Shown here in pieces: positions 8,408 through 17,265 of a DNA stretch of 53,531 nucleotides. This stretch comes from an uncultured Gammaproteobacteria bacterium (GTDB lineage Bacteria; Pseudomonadota; Gammaproteobacteria; Magnimaribacterales; Magnimaribacteraceae). The position numbers and the translations under genes are program-made. The notes below the pieces were generated by a model that made no database searches, had not been told where the DNA came from, and saw only the letters and a list, made by a program, of their open reading frames with translations. Position 1 is the first letter of the stretch. The number at the start of each line of letters is the position of its first letter. The DNA is taken from contig CAJWDT010000006.1 in NCBI GenBank assembly GCA_913031395.1, positions 1 through 53,531 of the forward strand. The letters are read 5' to 3'.

Positions 8408-8719
8408 TTAAGGATTTTTTCTTTTTTTCTTAATGTATTCAGAGGCTTCTTCAAATCCTCCAATATTAAGAACCCTCGTATAGCCTGCATTTAATAAAAT
8501 ATTTTTTGCATTCTCAGACCTTACTCCACTTCTGCAAAATAAATAAATCTTATCTTCGAAAGAAGCTATCTCCTTAACATTTAGGATATCTTGCCATTCA
8601 ATATGATATGTAGAATCTATAGATGCTATTTCTATTTCTTCAGGTGTTCTGACATCAATAAAAATCTCGGTAAGCATAATTTCAGACCATAAAAGTAAAA
8701 AGAATAAGATCTTTTTCAA
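8408..8719 (-). CDS. Periplasmic single-domain rhodanese, PspE-like
   Basis: This 103-residue protein has a short hydrophobic N-terminus ('KKILFFLLLW') followed directly by a rhodanese fold ('FIDVRTPEE'). The active-site loop 'CRSGVRS' carries the catalytic cysteine that accepts a persulfide sulfur. It is close to E. coli PspE in size and layout, so periplasmic export is likely. The start giving the signal sequence is TTG 8719. An internal ATG at 8677 would give a cytoplasmic form, so the start is uncertain. It lies 3 bases after the nitroreductase stop, in the same operon. Confidence 0.8.
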   Translation of the reverse strand: MKKILFFLLLWSEIMLTEIFIDVRTPEEIEIASIDSTYHIEWQDILNVKEIASFEDKIYLFCRSGVRSENAKNILLNAGYTRVLNIGGFEEASEYIKKKRKNP

Positions 8720-8722
8720 AAT

Positions 8723-9400
8723 CTAACCATCAAAACCGATGAATGTTGCCACTTCAGAAACTGGCCTTCTCTTTGAAACAACTTTATTAGCAGGAAAACT
8801 ACTATCAGGATAACCCATCGCCACGCATATCATGATTACTTCATCATCGGGTATCTTTGCATATTCTCTTACTACAGGAGATTGCATAATTCCTTGGCTA
8901 TTAATCACTGAACCGAGTCCTTTTGACCATCCTGCATTAACTAATCCATTCACTACTGCTCCACAGTCAAATTTGGAAATATCTTCATCTTGTAGCGTTT
9001 TATCGAAAGTGACAATTACGGCAACTGGTGCATCAAACTGTCTAAAGCCTCTAAGGACCCAATCAGTTCTAGCTTCTTTATCATCTCTTTCAATTCCCAT
9101 TTCCTTAAAAAGTTGAATAGCGATTTCAATCTGTCTCTCCCTGTGAACTCCTTCATATCCAAGAGGCGGTCTAATTTCTCTAGAAGGTGGAACTCCTTCG
9201 ATATTCCTTTTGGTATTTTCTTTTCTAATATTGTCTAGTGCAGCACCTGTCACAATATGAAAGTGCCACGGCTGTGTATTCATAGAAGAAGGAGCTCTGG
9301 TTGCCAGCTCAATCACCTCTTCAAGGACTGCTTTTGGAACTGGTTTGTCTAGATAACCTCTAGCACTTCTTCTATCCTTTATAACTTCTTCGTATTGCAT
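8723..9400 (-). CDS. Nitroreductase family FMN oxidoreductase
   Basis: This 225-residue protein has the family's N-terminal FMN-binding 'RRSARGYLDKPV' and 'ATRAPSSMNTQPWHF', and later 'SQGIMQS' and 'AMGYPD'. Members reduce nitroaromatics, quinones or enones with NAD(P)H as FMN-containing dimers; the natural substrate here is unknown. ATG at 9400. It lies between an FKBP gene (25 bases upstream) and the rhodanese gene (3 bases downstream) in the same minus-strand series, so it probably serves the same accessory pathway. Confidence 0.88.
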   Translation of the reverse strand: MQYEEVIKDRRSARGYLDKPVPKAVLEEVIELATRAPSSMNTQPWHFHIVTGAALDNIRKENTKRNIEGVPPSREIRPPLGYEGVHRERQIEIAIQLFKEMGIERDDKEARTDWVLRGFRQFDAPVAVIVTFDKTLQDEDISKFDCGAVVNGLVNAGWSKGLGSVINSQGIMQSPVVREYAKIPDDEVIMICVAMGYPDSSFPANKVVSKRRPVSEVATFIGFDG

Positions 9401-9425
9401 ATTAATCTTCCTTTTTTTAGGTTTC

Positions 9426-9878
9426 CTAGTTTACGGCAAGTAAGTTTATATCAAATATTAATGCTGAATTAGCGGGAATACCTGGCCTACCTGCCTCTCC
9501 GTAAGCTAAGTCAGGATGAATGAAGATACGCCATGAATCGCCTTCACTCATTAATGAAATTGTTTCTTGGCAACCTGGTATTAATTGGGAAAGCTTGGTT
9601 GTTAAAGGCTCTCCATTATCAATAGAGCTCCAAAATACAGATCCATCTTTCAATGTTCCATGAAAATCTGCGGTTATCGTGTCACTTAAGGTTGGTGTCT
9701 TTCCTGTACCAGACTTCATAACTAGATATTGAAGACCTGGTTTAATTGCTATTACACCATCGTTCGATAAGTTATTTTTTAAATACTCTTCACTCTCCAT
9801 CAAATTATTTTGGGCATCATTATCCTGGCCACAAGTGGTTAAAATAAAAGTCATAATTAAGATCCAGAATTTTTTCAT
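9426..9878 (-). CDS. FKBP-type peptidyl-prolyl isomerase lipoprotein
   Basis: I start this 150-residue protein at ATG 9878, because AAAGGA precedes it and it begins a lipoprotein signal with a lipobox (LTTC, Cys16). The FKBP domain covers about 55-150 ('TADFHGTLKDGSVFWSS', 'AYGEAGRPGIPANSALIFDI'). Such proteins speed proline isomerisation of envelope proteins, here probably anchored in the outer membrane. A longer frame would extend into the acetoacetate-decarboxylase-like gene, which ends 7 bases upstream. Its place inside a catabolic series may be incidental. Confidence 0.85.
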   Translation of the reverse strand: MKKFWILIMTFILTTCGQDNDAQNNLMESEEYLKNNLSNDGVIAIKPGLQYLVMKSGTGKTPTLSDTITADFHGTLKDGSVFWSSIDNGEPLTTKLSQLIPGCQETISLMSEGDSWRIFIHPDLAYGEAGRPGIPANSALIFDINLLAVN

Positions 9879-9885
9879 TGTAAAT

Positions 9886-10779
9886 TTATCCTTTAAAGTT
9901 TGCGTTCCATCCTTCAGGTTTGAAAGCAACAATTTTTAAGTCGGAGCAATGCATCTTTAAATGCGGTTTAAACATCCAACTATGAAGTAAGCCACCAAAA
10001 AAATCCTCATCATTATAAATATTTAATGAATCAGTTGTATTGTCCCATGGTGAAAAATACATTGTTGCGGCAAATGCCTGGGTATAGCGAGTTTGTTTGG
10101 CAACAAAACTAGGCTTCATAAAATTTTGTTTAGGTGTAATGCAGGCTCCTGTCTCAGTAATAGCATCTGCATCTACAGTTAAATATCCTTCTGTGCTTTC
10201 TGGTCTCTTTACTTTGACAGTCATGACTTCATTACCTTGATGTCGGGCTGTAAAAGAAACTTCTTTTTCATCTGAATAATCAAAATCTAAATCAGCCATA
10301 TCAGGATGTTTTGGAAATCCCCATATTTCTCTTCCCCCTGCGATGGCAGCTTTAGCGGCTAAACCATGCCCGTCCTTAGCAGGACCGCAAAGAACTCTAT
10401 GACACCAAGTTAGAGTATCAGGTGCATTCACATTATAGGAAAAGGAATCTTCATAAGGCAGATCTAAGGTAGTTCCTTTAGGGGTAACTGGAAATGAATA
10501 CCATGTTTCAGTATAGGGATTAGTAACTTCGTTTGGACCACAGTCGGTATCAATAAAGTTATTACACCATATCTGGACGGGTACTTCTCCAGATACCGTT
10601 ACGGGTATATGATCTTCGTGCTCAAACTCCTTTAAAACTTCCTTTAAATTTGCACTCCCATAAATAATTAAGTTACTGCTGGTCAACCTTAAGGGGATAC
10701 GATTAACAGTACCATCAGATGCTCTATAGCTATCGGATTCAGGCCATTGCTCAAACCATGGATGATTTAATTTAGTCAT
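9886..10779 (-). CDS. Acetoacetate decarboxylase-like protein
   Basis: This 297-residue protein shows the acetoacetate-decarboxylase fold pattern, with 'GGREIWGFPKHPDMA' around residues 149-163. The lysine of 'FPK' corresponds to the Schiff-base lysine of the family. Members include true decarboxylases and related aldolase or dehydratase enzymes, so the reaction is not certain. The ATG at 10779 is 4 bases after the upstream gene's stop, and 7 bases separate its end from the FKBP start. It probably works on a beta-keto acid together with the adjacent twin HCCA-isomerase-like protein; that link is inference. Confidence 0.8.
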   Translation of the reverse strand: MTKLNHPWFEQWPESDSYRASDGTVNRIPLRLTSSNLIIYGSANLKEVLKEFEHEDHIPVTVSGEVPVQIWCNNFIDTDCGPNEVTNPYTETWYSFPVTPKGTTLDLPYEDSFSYNVNAPDTLTWCHRVLCGPAKDGHGLAAKAAIAGGREIWGFPKHPDMADLDFDYSDEKEVSFTARHQGNEVMTVKVKRPESTEGYLTVDADAITETGACITPKQNFMKPSFVAKQTRYTQAFAATMYFSPWDNTTDSLNIYNDEDFFGGLLHSWMFKPHLKMHCSDLKIVAFKPEGWNANFKG

Positions 10780-10783
10780 ACAA

Positions 10784-12130
10784 CTATCCCAATCGTCTAT
10801 TAATTTCTTCTTTCAATAACCACATTCTATCTTGTCCCCAAACGTAAAAAGGATTACTGCCATCTGAATCTGTAATCTTGAAGCTTGGCACACCCCAACA
10901 ATTCCCTTCGTACATGTCTTTTAAATTATCGTCTAAGACCTTTTTCCAGGCTTTCGTATTCAATTCTTTTTTTATAACTAACCAGTCTAAATCAAGCTTA
11001 GTGACAAGAGATTCAAGATATTCATCATCTCCAATATTAATACCGTCATAAAAAGATGCTCTCAATAATTCGTCTATGTACTCAAAGCCTTTTCCTGCTT
11101 CATCAACAACTGGAAATAATGAATAAGCCTTTCTAGCAGGTTTTCCTATTGGAGAATATATTGATCCCATTGGATAATTATTTTTCCTTCCTTCGCGTGC
11201 TGCATCCGAAATAATATACTTTCCTTTAATTGCTGGAATTTTCATATTTCTCATCAACATAGGTAAAACAGGGTTCGTTATTAGATTGACAGGGTAATCA
11301 TTCTTCATTTCTCTTACTCTTTTTGCGCTTACATAAGTATAGGGGCTGTTAAGAGAGGGGTAATAATGAAGGTTAACAGTGTTTTCAGACTCAATCTTGG
11401 AGGGAGCACTAAGAGTAGGTGTGCAAATTGGTTCGTTAATTGAATCTTTTTTTAAACCAAGCTCAATAAGTCGATCCTCTAAATGATGAAGGCGATCGAC
11501 CCCCCAATATAATTCTTTCTCGTAATAAAATGCTGAGCCAAAATAATAATCCTTTTCATTTCTAATGAGGTTACCTGATTCTAATTTATTCGAGACTTCT
11601 TCGTCTGTAGAACTGTATTCTCTAGATAAATCATCAAGTATTGATTCTTTACCAGACCATAGGGCTGAACTTACTTTTTTTGCAACTTCAGCAAAATTTA
11701 AAGCATCTACAGCAGTTAATATTTTGTTAGATTTAATCACCAACTCTCCTGAGGGGTATGATTCTGCTGAAAATTCAACTCCAAAAAATGGAGCAATCCG
11801 TCTAGCATCATCTAAACAGTAAGTGCTATATAAAGAAGGTTCATGAACTGCATCGGCATTTTCTTCCCCGACCAAAATAGCTTGAAAAGAAATATCAAAT
11901 GATTCTTGAAGCTTATCGATATATTGAATTGCAAGATGTGAATAAGGATCATCTACTTTATGAAAATACATTACTTCATGAGGTCTTTTTTCTTCCGTCC
12001 TTTTTAATTCTGCAGAGGAGCGAATACTTTTAAGAATTTCAAAGTTTGAAAAGGTATTCATACCTTTATTTCTTAATTTGGCAGCAAAAGTACGTTTGAC
12101 TATGAAGTCTCTGATGGCTTGTTTTATCAT
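10784..12130 (-). CDS. Twin DsbA-fold protein, HCCA-isomerase / kappa-GST-like
   Basis: This 448-residue protein contains two copies of the thioredoxin/DsbA-helical fold. The first begins near residue 53 ('YFHKVDDPYSHLA') and the second near 255 ('YYPSLNSPYTYVSA'); the second ends with the family feature 'NCWGVPSF'. Neither copy has a CxxC pair. The D/S-P-Y-S/T motif instead matches 2-hydroxychromene-2-carboxylate isomerase and kappa-class GST, which bind glutathione. Usual family members have one domain of about 200 residues, so this is a tandem fusion. It is co-transcribed with the acetoacetate-decarboxylase-like gene (4-base gap), suggesting an aromatic or polyketide ring-cleavage route. 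Confidence 0.78.
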   Translation of the reverse strand: MIKQAIRDFIVKRTFAAKLRNKGMNTFSNFEILKSIRSSAELKRTEEKRPHEVMYFHKVDDPYSHLAIQYIDKLQESFDISFQAILVGEENADAVHEPSLYSTYCLDDARRIAPFFGVEFSAESYPSGELVIKSNKILTAVDALNFAEVAKKVSSALWSGKESILDDLSREYSSTDEEVSNKLESGNLIRNEKDYYFGSAFYYEKELYWGVDRLHHLEDRLIELGLKKDSINEPICTPTLSAPSKIESENTVNLHYYPSLNSPYTYVSAKRVREMKNDYPVNLITNPVLPMLMRNMKIPAIKGKYIISDAAREGRKNNYPMGSIYSPIGKPARKAYSLFPVVDEAGKGFEYIDELLRASFYDGINIGDDEYLESLVTKLDLDWLVIKKELNTKAWKKVLDDNLKDMYEGNCWGVPSFKITDSDGSNPFYVWGQDRMWLLKEEINRRLG

Positions 12131-12176
12131 GTTTTTCTTATTTTAATTTATACATAGATAAAGTTACTAATATTTA

Positions 12177-12620
12177 CTATGGAGCCAGGCTTGATCTTGC
12201 TTGCACTCCCCAATGTCCATCTTTGTTTGTAACGATATATAAAGATTGGTATTGCTTCAGAGGGTTATTATTTTCATCATACCTCTGGAAAATAGTTGAG
12301 ATATGAACTTTATTTTCTGATACTAAAATGACTTTCCTCGACAGCCAAGCTGAATGATGCCAACCGGTTGATGCAAGCCTCTCAAAAATATCAATAGCAG
12401 AGTATTCCTCTTTAGTGTCCCACACAGTAACTTTACTACCAGCAAAACGTACGTGAGGATAGTTAAGAGTCTCCGACCATTCCTCCATATTTCTTGCATT
12501 GAAAGAAGTCATAAAAGAATCAAGTACTTGCATCGCATTTTCAATTGCCAATTTATTGTTTTGTTCACTCCAAGATTCTAGGGAGAAACATAATGTCATT
12601 ATTAAAAATAATTTTTTCAT
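12177..12620 (-). CDS. Secreted NTF2-like protein of unknown function
   Basis: This 147-residue protein has a signal peptide (about 1-18, 'LFLIMTLCFSLESWSE'). The mature domain fits the NTF2/SnoaL-like pattern: a helical start ('VLDSFMTSFNARNMEEWSETLNYPHVRF') and a sheet ending 'DGHWGVQARSS'. No catalytic motif can be named. It starts 3 bases after the preceding membrane-protein gene and ends 46 bases before the twin HCCA-like gene. Periplasmic location is supported by the signal peptide. Confidence 0.65.
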   Translation of the reverse strand: MKKLFLIMTLCFSLESWSEQNNKLAIENAMQVLDSFMTSFNARNMEEWSETLNYPHVRFAGSKVTVWDTKEEYSAIDIFERLASTGWHHSAWLSRKVILVSENKVHISTIFQRYDENNNPLKQYQSLYIVTNKDGHWGVQARSSLAP

Positions 12621-12623
12621 GGT

Positions 12624-12938
12624 TTAGTTGTGTTTGTTTAACATTCTTGCTTTAGGTAAGAGCCATAGCCCTAACCAAGAATTTATTATAAGTTTGAGAG
12701 TTACCATAATCGCCGCTGGAAGAGACCATAAAAAATCTAAAAGATTATTCCAAAACCAGGAATACATCCAAAGTTTTACATGCACCAAAATCGTCTGATC
12801 CATAAAGTTCGAGGTACTAAATGTTAATAAACTATATTCAGAATTAAAAAGGAATGAATAAACCCAAATACAGAAAAGAATTTGAAATGGAGTAGTAATT
12901 ACTAAGAAATAGGCAAACCAAAGTAAAAGCTTATTCAC
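12624..12938 (-). CDS. Small membrane protein of unknown function
   Basis: This 104-residue protein starts with GTG at 12938 and has about three hydrophobic segments (about 4-32, 45-62 and 68-95), rich in Trp and Phe, with a short basic tail. I do not recognise a family. It abuts the secreted NTF2-like gene (3-base gap), and the phosphatase gene ends 30 bases upstream, so expression from the same transcript is likely. No alternative ATG start gives a better N-terminus. Confidence 0.5.
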   Translation of the reverse strand: MNKLLLWFAYFLVITTPFQILFCIWVYSFLFNSEYSLLTFSTSNFMDQTILVHVKLWMYSWFWNNLLDFLWSLPAAIMVTLKLIINSWLGLWLLPKARMLNKHN

Positions 12939-12968
12939 TGATTAAGAATCATGTCCAGTTAAAACTTT

Positions 12969-14564
12969 TTACTTCCTTTTTTCAGATGGAAGTGATTCAA
13001 GCAATAAGTTTGGCATTCCGTTTCGTTTTTGAAGAGTGAACTTATCATATAACTCCCCTGTGGCTTCATAGGCCTCATACTGCAGATTCTTATCATCAAT
13101 ATGAATGATTTGGTAAAGTTGAGTATTTTCAGCCACTCTCTTAGCGTAACTTCCTTTGGAAATACCGTACATTTTAGGACCACTCACGGATACAACATGA
13201 ACTGTTCCTACGTTAGGATCATAGGCTTGCTGATATCCAGTTGGAACATTTTTTAAATTTTTTGTATCGACTTGCCCTGTTCTGGCATAGGTATGATCAT
13301 GTCCGCTTAAAACTAGATCAACCTTAAACTCATCCAAAATTGGTTTCCATAGTTCTCGAAGCTCTTTGTTGTCGCGATCAGAGCCTGGAGAAAAAACAGG
13401 ATGATGGAAGGTAACGATGGTCCATCTATTTGGATTGTCTTCTAATACCTTTCTAAACCAAGGAACTTGGATTTCCTTTTCTTTATTAGAATCAAGTGAA
13501 ATGAATCTCACACCTTGATAATCAATAAAATACACAGTTTCCTTTAAGGACTCATCAGGAACATCTTGAATAGGAAAAGCAAATTGTGGACGCCAATGTG
13601 TACTTACAGCTGGAATTCCTGGATCTCTTTGGCGATCATACAATGGCGCAGAATAGAAACTTGAACCTAGGAGTTCTTTTTTCTTAAAACCTGTAATAGC
13701 TTCAACTCCATCATCAACAAAAATAATATTGCCTCCATCATTAAATTCGAAGTAAGCATTATTGTCATCAGGTCCTTTAAACGAAACCTTATATACAGTC
13801 CCTTTATCTGATTTCTCAGGTTCGAAGCCAGTAGTAATTATCTCTATAGTTTTGCCCGCTTTAGTCTGCCAAAAACGTTCTGATTCAGGGCCCTGATTTA
13901 TTCTTTCATATTCGTGATTTCCTGGAGTTGCAATGACTGGAATGGTTCCATTTACCCAATCTGGGCCTTGGTGCCAATCACCCCACTCCGCATCCCAAGA
14001 AGGATTGTCTATTAAATCTCCTGCATGAAGTGTAAATGCAGCTCTGGGGGCGTCTCTAAATGCCTCTCTAAAAACTCTAGACCAATGGGTACGTACCTCA
14101 TTTTGAGCGTCACCAAAATAAATAAAGCTAAAAGGTCTTGGTCTATCACTGGCTGTTTTGAAGTGATAGTACTCAGTCCAGTTCACTCCGTCTCCTACTC
14201 TATAGGTATAAAGAGTATCAGGCTTGAGATCCCTGAAGGTAATACTATGGTAGTTAGCCTCATTAATATCACTTTTGAAATAAGTGGTTTCTGCTTTAAG
14301 TTCTTCCAGTTCCAGAGCTCTACCGTTTGAATTAGCAAGCGCTATATGTGCCATTCCTATTTTTGTTTTAGCATCAGTTCTCCAAGTAACTGATTGGGTA
14401 GTTGCAGGATCATCTTCCCAAGTCAAAACGACTCTGTCCGGAAGAGGAGTTGGAGCATGAGCTAACTCAGGTGAGTATTTGGTAGTTTTTCCATTTTCAT
14501 GAGCGGTCGTATTAAAACTAAAAAAAATTAAAAATAGAACAAATAAACGTGATAAATGGTACAT
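12969..14564 (-). CDS. Secreted purple-acid-phosphatase-like metallophosphoesterase
   Basis: The start is ATG 14564, which has AAGGA upstream and begins a signal peptide ('LSRLFVLFLIFFSFNTTA'), giving 531 residues. An N-terminal fibronectin-like domain (about 35-140, 'LTWEDDPATTQSVTWRT') precedes the metal centre. Its motifs appear in family order: 'YFGDAQ', 'AGDLIDN', 'GNHEYE', 'TFHHPVF' and 'SGHDHTYAR'. This is the plant/bacterial purple acid phosphatase layout, releasing phosphate from organic esters outside the inner membrane. The 5'-nucleotidase gene lies 106 bases upstream on the same strand; together they suggest phosphorus scavenging. I found no clear PHO box. Confidence 0.88.
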   Translation of the reverse strand: MYHLSRLFVLFLIFFSFNTTAHENGKTTKYSPELAHAPTPLPDRVVLTWEDDPATTQSVTWRTDAKTKIGMAHIALANSNGRALELEELKAETTYFKSDINEANYHSITFRDLKPDTLYTYRVGDGVNWTEYYHFKTASDRPRPFSFIYFGDAQNEVRTHWSRVFREAFRDAPRAAFTLHAGDLIDNPSWDAEWGDWHQGPDWVNGTIPVIATPGNHEYERINQGPESERFWQTKAGKTIEIITTGFEPEKSDKGTVYKVSFKGPDDNNAYFEFNDGGNIIFVDDGVEAITGFKKKELLGSSFYSAPLYDRQRDPGIPAVSTHWRPQFAFPIQDVPDESLKETVYFIDYQGVRFISLDSNKEKEIQVPWFRKVLEDNPNRWTIVTFHHPVFSPGSDRDNKELRELWKPILDEFKVDLVLSGHDHTYARTGQVDTKNLKNVPTGYQQAYDPNVGTVHVVSVSGPKMYGISKGSYAKRVAENTQLYQIIHIDDKNLQYEAYEATGELYDKFTLQKRNGMPNLLLESLPSEKRK

Positions 14565-14670
14565 AGTCTTCTTCCTTAAAAATCTAATTATGAGTATATT
14601 TACTCTAGAAAGAAACGGCAAATAGCCTCTCATAAAAGAATCTTTGTTAAGTTAAGAGTATTTAACTCTC

Positions 14671-16200
14671 TTACTTTAATATTTTTACTCTGCCTTCATA
14701 TTGAGGCTCATATACTGGGTCTCTTCTTAAAAATTCTTCAGCCGCATCCACAATCAAGACTCCGCTATCAAAATACTCTATAGAATTCTTAAATTCTAAA
14801 TAGCCGTCTCCTCCTTGTGTCACAAAATTAGGAGCCGCAACCCAATACTCTTCATTATCGTTTAATAACTCATCATTGATCCAAATATTCTTAACACTTC
14901 CACCTGGATAAAAAGAATATTTAGCATTTTTCGAAACCTGCAGTATTCCATTTGTCATACCAGCAGCATGATTAAATATACTGACAACTTGGGAACCTTT
15001 TAACTTGGTTATCACGACAGTATTTGGGAAAGGAAAAGCAGAGATTAGATCTCCTTTTGTGATTATTCCTGCACTAATGTCTTGTCTGAGCGCACCGCTA
15101 TTTACAACTGCTATATCTATTTTTTCATCAAAAGCTTCAATTGCATCTGCAAATAAGTTCCCCATGTTTGATTCTTCTCCGTAGGCTCTTACAAGTTTTT
15201 GTGTAGAAGAAACTACGGAAACTTTGGCTATTTGATCAACTTCATCTTGCCAATAATTAATCTCTCTAAGCATATCTCCATCATCTTCTATTTCATCATC
15301 AAAAATAGTTATTAATTTATTTGAATGAGAAACTATTCTTCTCTTCTCAGTATCATATTTAATTTGAAGCTTCCCAAGCTCAGTTGCATTTGCATTTGTT
15401 GAAACAATAATTGTTCCATTTGAGACCAATGCTTTATCAGTCCCCTGATGAGCATGCCCAGTAACTATGATGTCTACACCTGGAACATTTTGAGCTAGGA
15501 GAATATCTTTATATAAATTTCTTTCTACATCAGTCAAACCAATGGTTGATTGCCTTCCGGGCATTCCTTGATGAACAGCAAGAATAATAATATCGGTTTT
15601 GGGTTTTAATATTTCTATGTATTTTCTAAGATACTCTTCTTCATCTCGAGCCTCAATGCCTTCTGTCATTTTGAAATTGATGGTGTCGTAGAAAGCGAAT
15701 TTGCCATGAAGACCGATTATCCCAATTTTTAATCCTGCTCTTTCTAATATTAAGTAAGGGTTATCCCAAACTAACTGGTCTGTTCCTTCAAAAAAAAGGT
15801 TGCCATTTAGAATTGGAAAATTAGCTTTCTTGATTTGTTCGAGCATATTATCCCAACCATGATCAAATTCATGATTGCCAATACAAGCAGCATCAATTCC
15901 GAGGAAGTTCATTGATTGAATTACTGCCTCGCCTTTGGTTAAGGTACTGATATAGGGTCCAGAAAAGTAGTCCCCGGCATCAATAAGAATGTTATTAGGA
16001 TTTAACTGCTTTTCTTGTTTTACCAAAGTAGCAAGATTAGCGAATCCTCCTATCTTTCTTGATTCATTTATCCAGGGTGCAATTCGAGGGAACAAATGAG
16101 CATGCAAGTCATTGGTGTGCAAGATTGTCAGTTCTTTTACTTCAGAGAGAGTCTGAAAGGATAAAAAGAAAATTGAGATTATGTTTATTAATTTTTTCAA
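14671..16200 (-). CDS. Periplasmic 5'-nucleotidase / UshA-family phosphoesterase
   Basis: This 509-residue protein has a signal peptide (about 1-19). The N-terminal calcineurin-like domain shows 'LHTNDLHAH', 'DAGDYFSG', 'GNHEFDHGW' and 'VTGHAHQGT'. A C-terminal 5'-nucleotidase substrate domain (about 320-505) includes 'SNMGNLFADA' and 'GALRQDI', and 'GGDGYLEF' near the end. The family hydrolyses extracellular nucleotides to nucleosides plus phosphate. The first codon is TTG at 16200; no ATG preserves the signal peptide, so the start has moderate support. It starts 38 bases after the oxidoreductase gene. Confidence 0.88.
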   Translation of the reverse strand: MKKLINIISIFFLSFQTLSEVKELTILHTNDLHAHLFPRIAPWINESRKIGGFANLATLVKQEKQLNPNNILIDAGDYFSGPYISTLTKGEAVIQSMNFLGIDAACIGNHEFDHGWDNMLEQIKKANFPILNGNLFFEGTDQLVWDNPYLILERAGLKIGIIGLHGKFAFYDTINFKMTEGIEARDEEEYLRKYIEILKPKTDIIILAVHQGMPGRQSTIGLTDVERNLYKDILLAQNVPGVDIIVTGHAHQGTDKALVSNGTIIVSTNANATELGKLQIKYDTEKRRIVSHSNKLITIFDDEIEDDGDMLREINYWQDEVDQIAKVSVVSSTQKLVRAYGEESNMGNLFADAIEAFDEKIDIAVVNSGALRQDISAGIITKGDLISAFPFPNTVVITKLKGSQVVSIFNHAAGMTNGILQVSKNAKYSFYPGGSVKNIWINDELLNDNEEYWVAAPNFVTQGGDGYLEFKNSIEYFDSGVLIVDAAEEFLRRDPVYEPQYEGRVKILK

Positions 16201-16238
16201 TATATTAATTTTTCTTTCTTTTAATACAGGTTAAGTGA

Positions 16239-17177
16239 TCAGAATTTAATTACCATTCTACCTCGTGTACCTCCCTCTTCCAGTCTTCTATGGGCCTCTG
16301 AGGCATTCTCAATATCAACCGTGTCAGCAACTCGAAGAGTCACCACTCCTTCTTCGGCTTGGTGTTTTAATTTCTCTAATATTTCTTTTTTACAATCATA
16401 TGCAGTAACCCAAGTAGTTGAGAAGTCTATGTCTCTTTGTGGCTCACCTTTGAATCCCCTAATAGAAGTGAATGAGCCGCCATCTCTTACAGCACCAATA
16501 GCTAATTCATTCAGCAAGGCTCCGTCTGCTATTCCATCCACTCCATCTGGAAATTCTTCTCTTATTTTTTCGGCATAACCTTCACCTCTAGGAATAATAA
16601 GATCCACTCCTAGAGATCTAAGAAGTTCTTCATCTGACTCATTAGAATCAGCAATAACTATAAGACCATCAGCCTTAGCAAGCTGAACAACATAACCTCC
16701 ATAAGCTCCCGGACTTCCAGTGACTGCCAATACTTGTCCTTCTTTTAATCCTAATAAGTCTAAAGATAATCTTGCTGTAAGAGAATTCATTGGAAGTGTA
16801 CAAGCCTCTACATGAGAAGTACCCTTAGGTGCTCTAACTACCGCATTCTGATTTAGCACTATTTGTTCCCTGTAAGCCCCATAATTTCCACTAGGTACGA
16901 CCATAGCCATAACCTCATCCCCAATTTTAATATCAGTTTCTACTCCCTCTCCAAGTTGGTCCACTATTCCAGCGGCATCCATTCCTGGAACATAAGGTGG
17001 TGGGTTTATCTTCTGATACTCAGCCATCAAACCATTTCGTGCAGCTACATCAGTGGGATTTACTGCTGCTGCATAATTCCTAATCCTAATTTCTCCTGGT
17101 CCAGCATTGACCTCAGGAACTTCCAATACTTCCAGCGCCTCAGGGCCTCCATGCTTCATAATTCCTACTGCTTTCAT
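16239..17177 (-). CDS. Quinone-oxidoreductase-like zinc-independent alcohol dehydrogenase (MDR family)
   Basis: This 312-residue medium-chain reductase has an N-terminal GroES-like domain (about 1-125, 'AAVNPTDVAARNG', 'YVPGMDAAGIVDQLG'). A Rossmann domain follows, with a nucleotide-binding loop at 'VTGSPGAYGGYVVQLAKA' (about 152-169). The structural and catalytic zinc cysteines of true ADHs are missing, which fits NAD(P)H:quinone oxidoreductase or enoyl reductase members. ATG at 17177. It is the first gene of the long minus-strand series, divergent from the small-protein transcript at 17299. Substrate unknown. Confidence 0.88.
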   Translation of the reverse strand: MKAVGIMKHGGPEALEVLEVPEVNAGPGEIRIRNYAAAVNPTDVAARNGLMAEYQKINPPPYVPGMDAAGIVDQLGEGVETDIKIGDEVMAMVVPSGNYGAYREQIVLNQNAVVRAPKGTSHVEACTLPMNSLTARLSLDLLGLKEGQVLAVTGSPGAYGGYVVQLAKADGLIVIADSNESDEELLRSLGVDLIIPRGEGYAEKIREEFPDGVDGIADGALLNELAIGAVRDGGSFTSIRGFKGEPQRDIDFSTTWVTAYDCKKEILEKLKHQAEEGVVTLRVADTVDIENASEAHRRLEEGGTRGRMVIKF

Positions 17178-17251
17178 ATTTTTCTCTTATTCAATTGTTG
17201 TAAACCTTTATATTCTAAATTGTTTAATAATAATAAAAAGTGATCCCACTT

Positions 17252-17265
17252 AAATACTAGTATTT
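17252..17265. promoter_or_regulatory. 14-bp perfect palindrome next to a strong promoter
   Basis: AAATACTAGTATTT is a perfect palindrome. Its last two bases overlap the -35 hexamer TTGCAA (17264-17269) of the plus-strand promoter, and it lies 75 bases upstream of the divergent oxidoreductase start. That position suits an operator controlling one or both directions. The binding protein is unknown. Confidence 0.4.

Noticed and set aside
14633-14660. Short inverted repeat AGAGT...ACTCT after the 5'-nucleotidase gene as a terminator
   Set aside because: The stem is only 5 bp and AT-rich, and no T-run follows.
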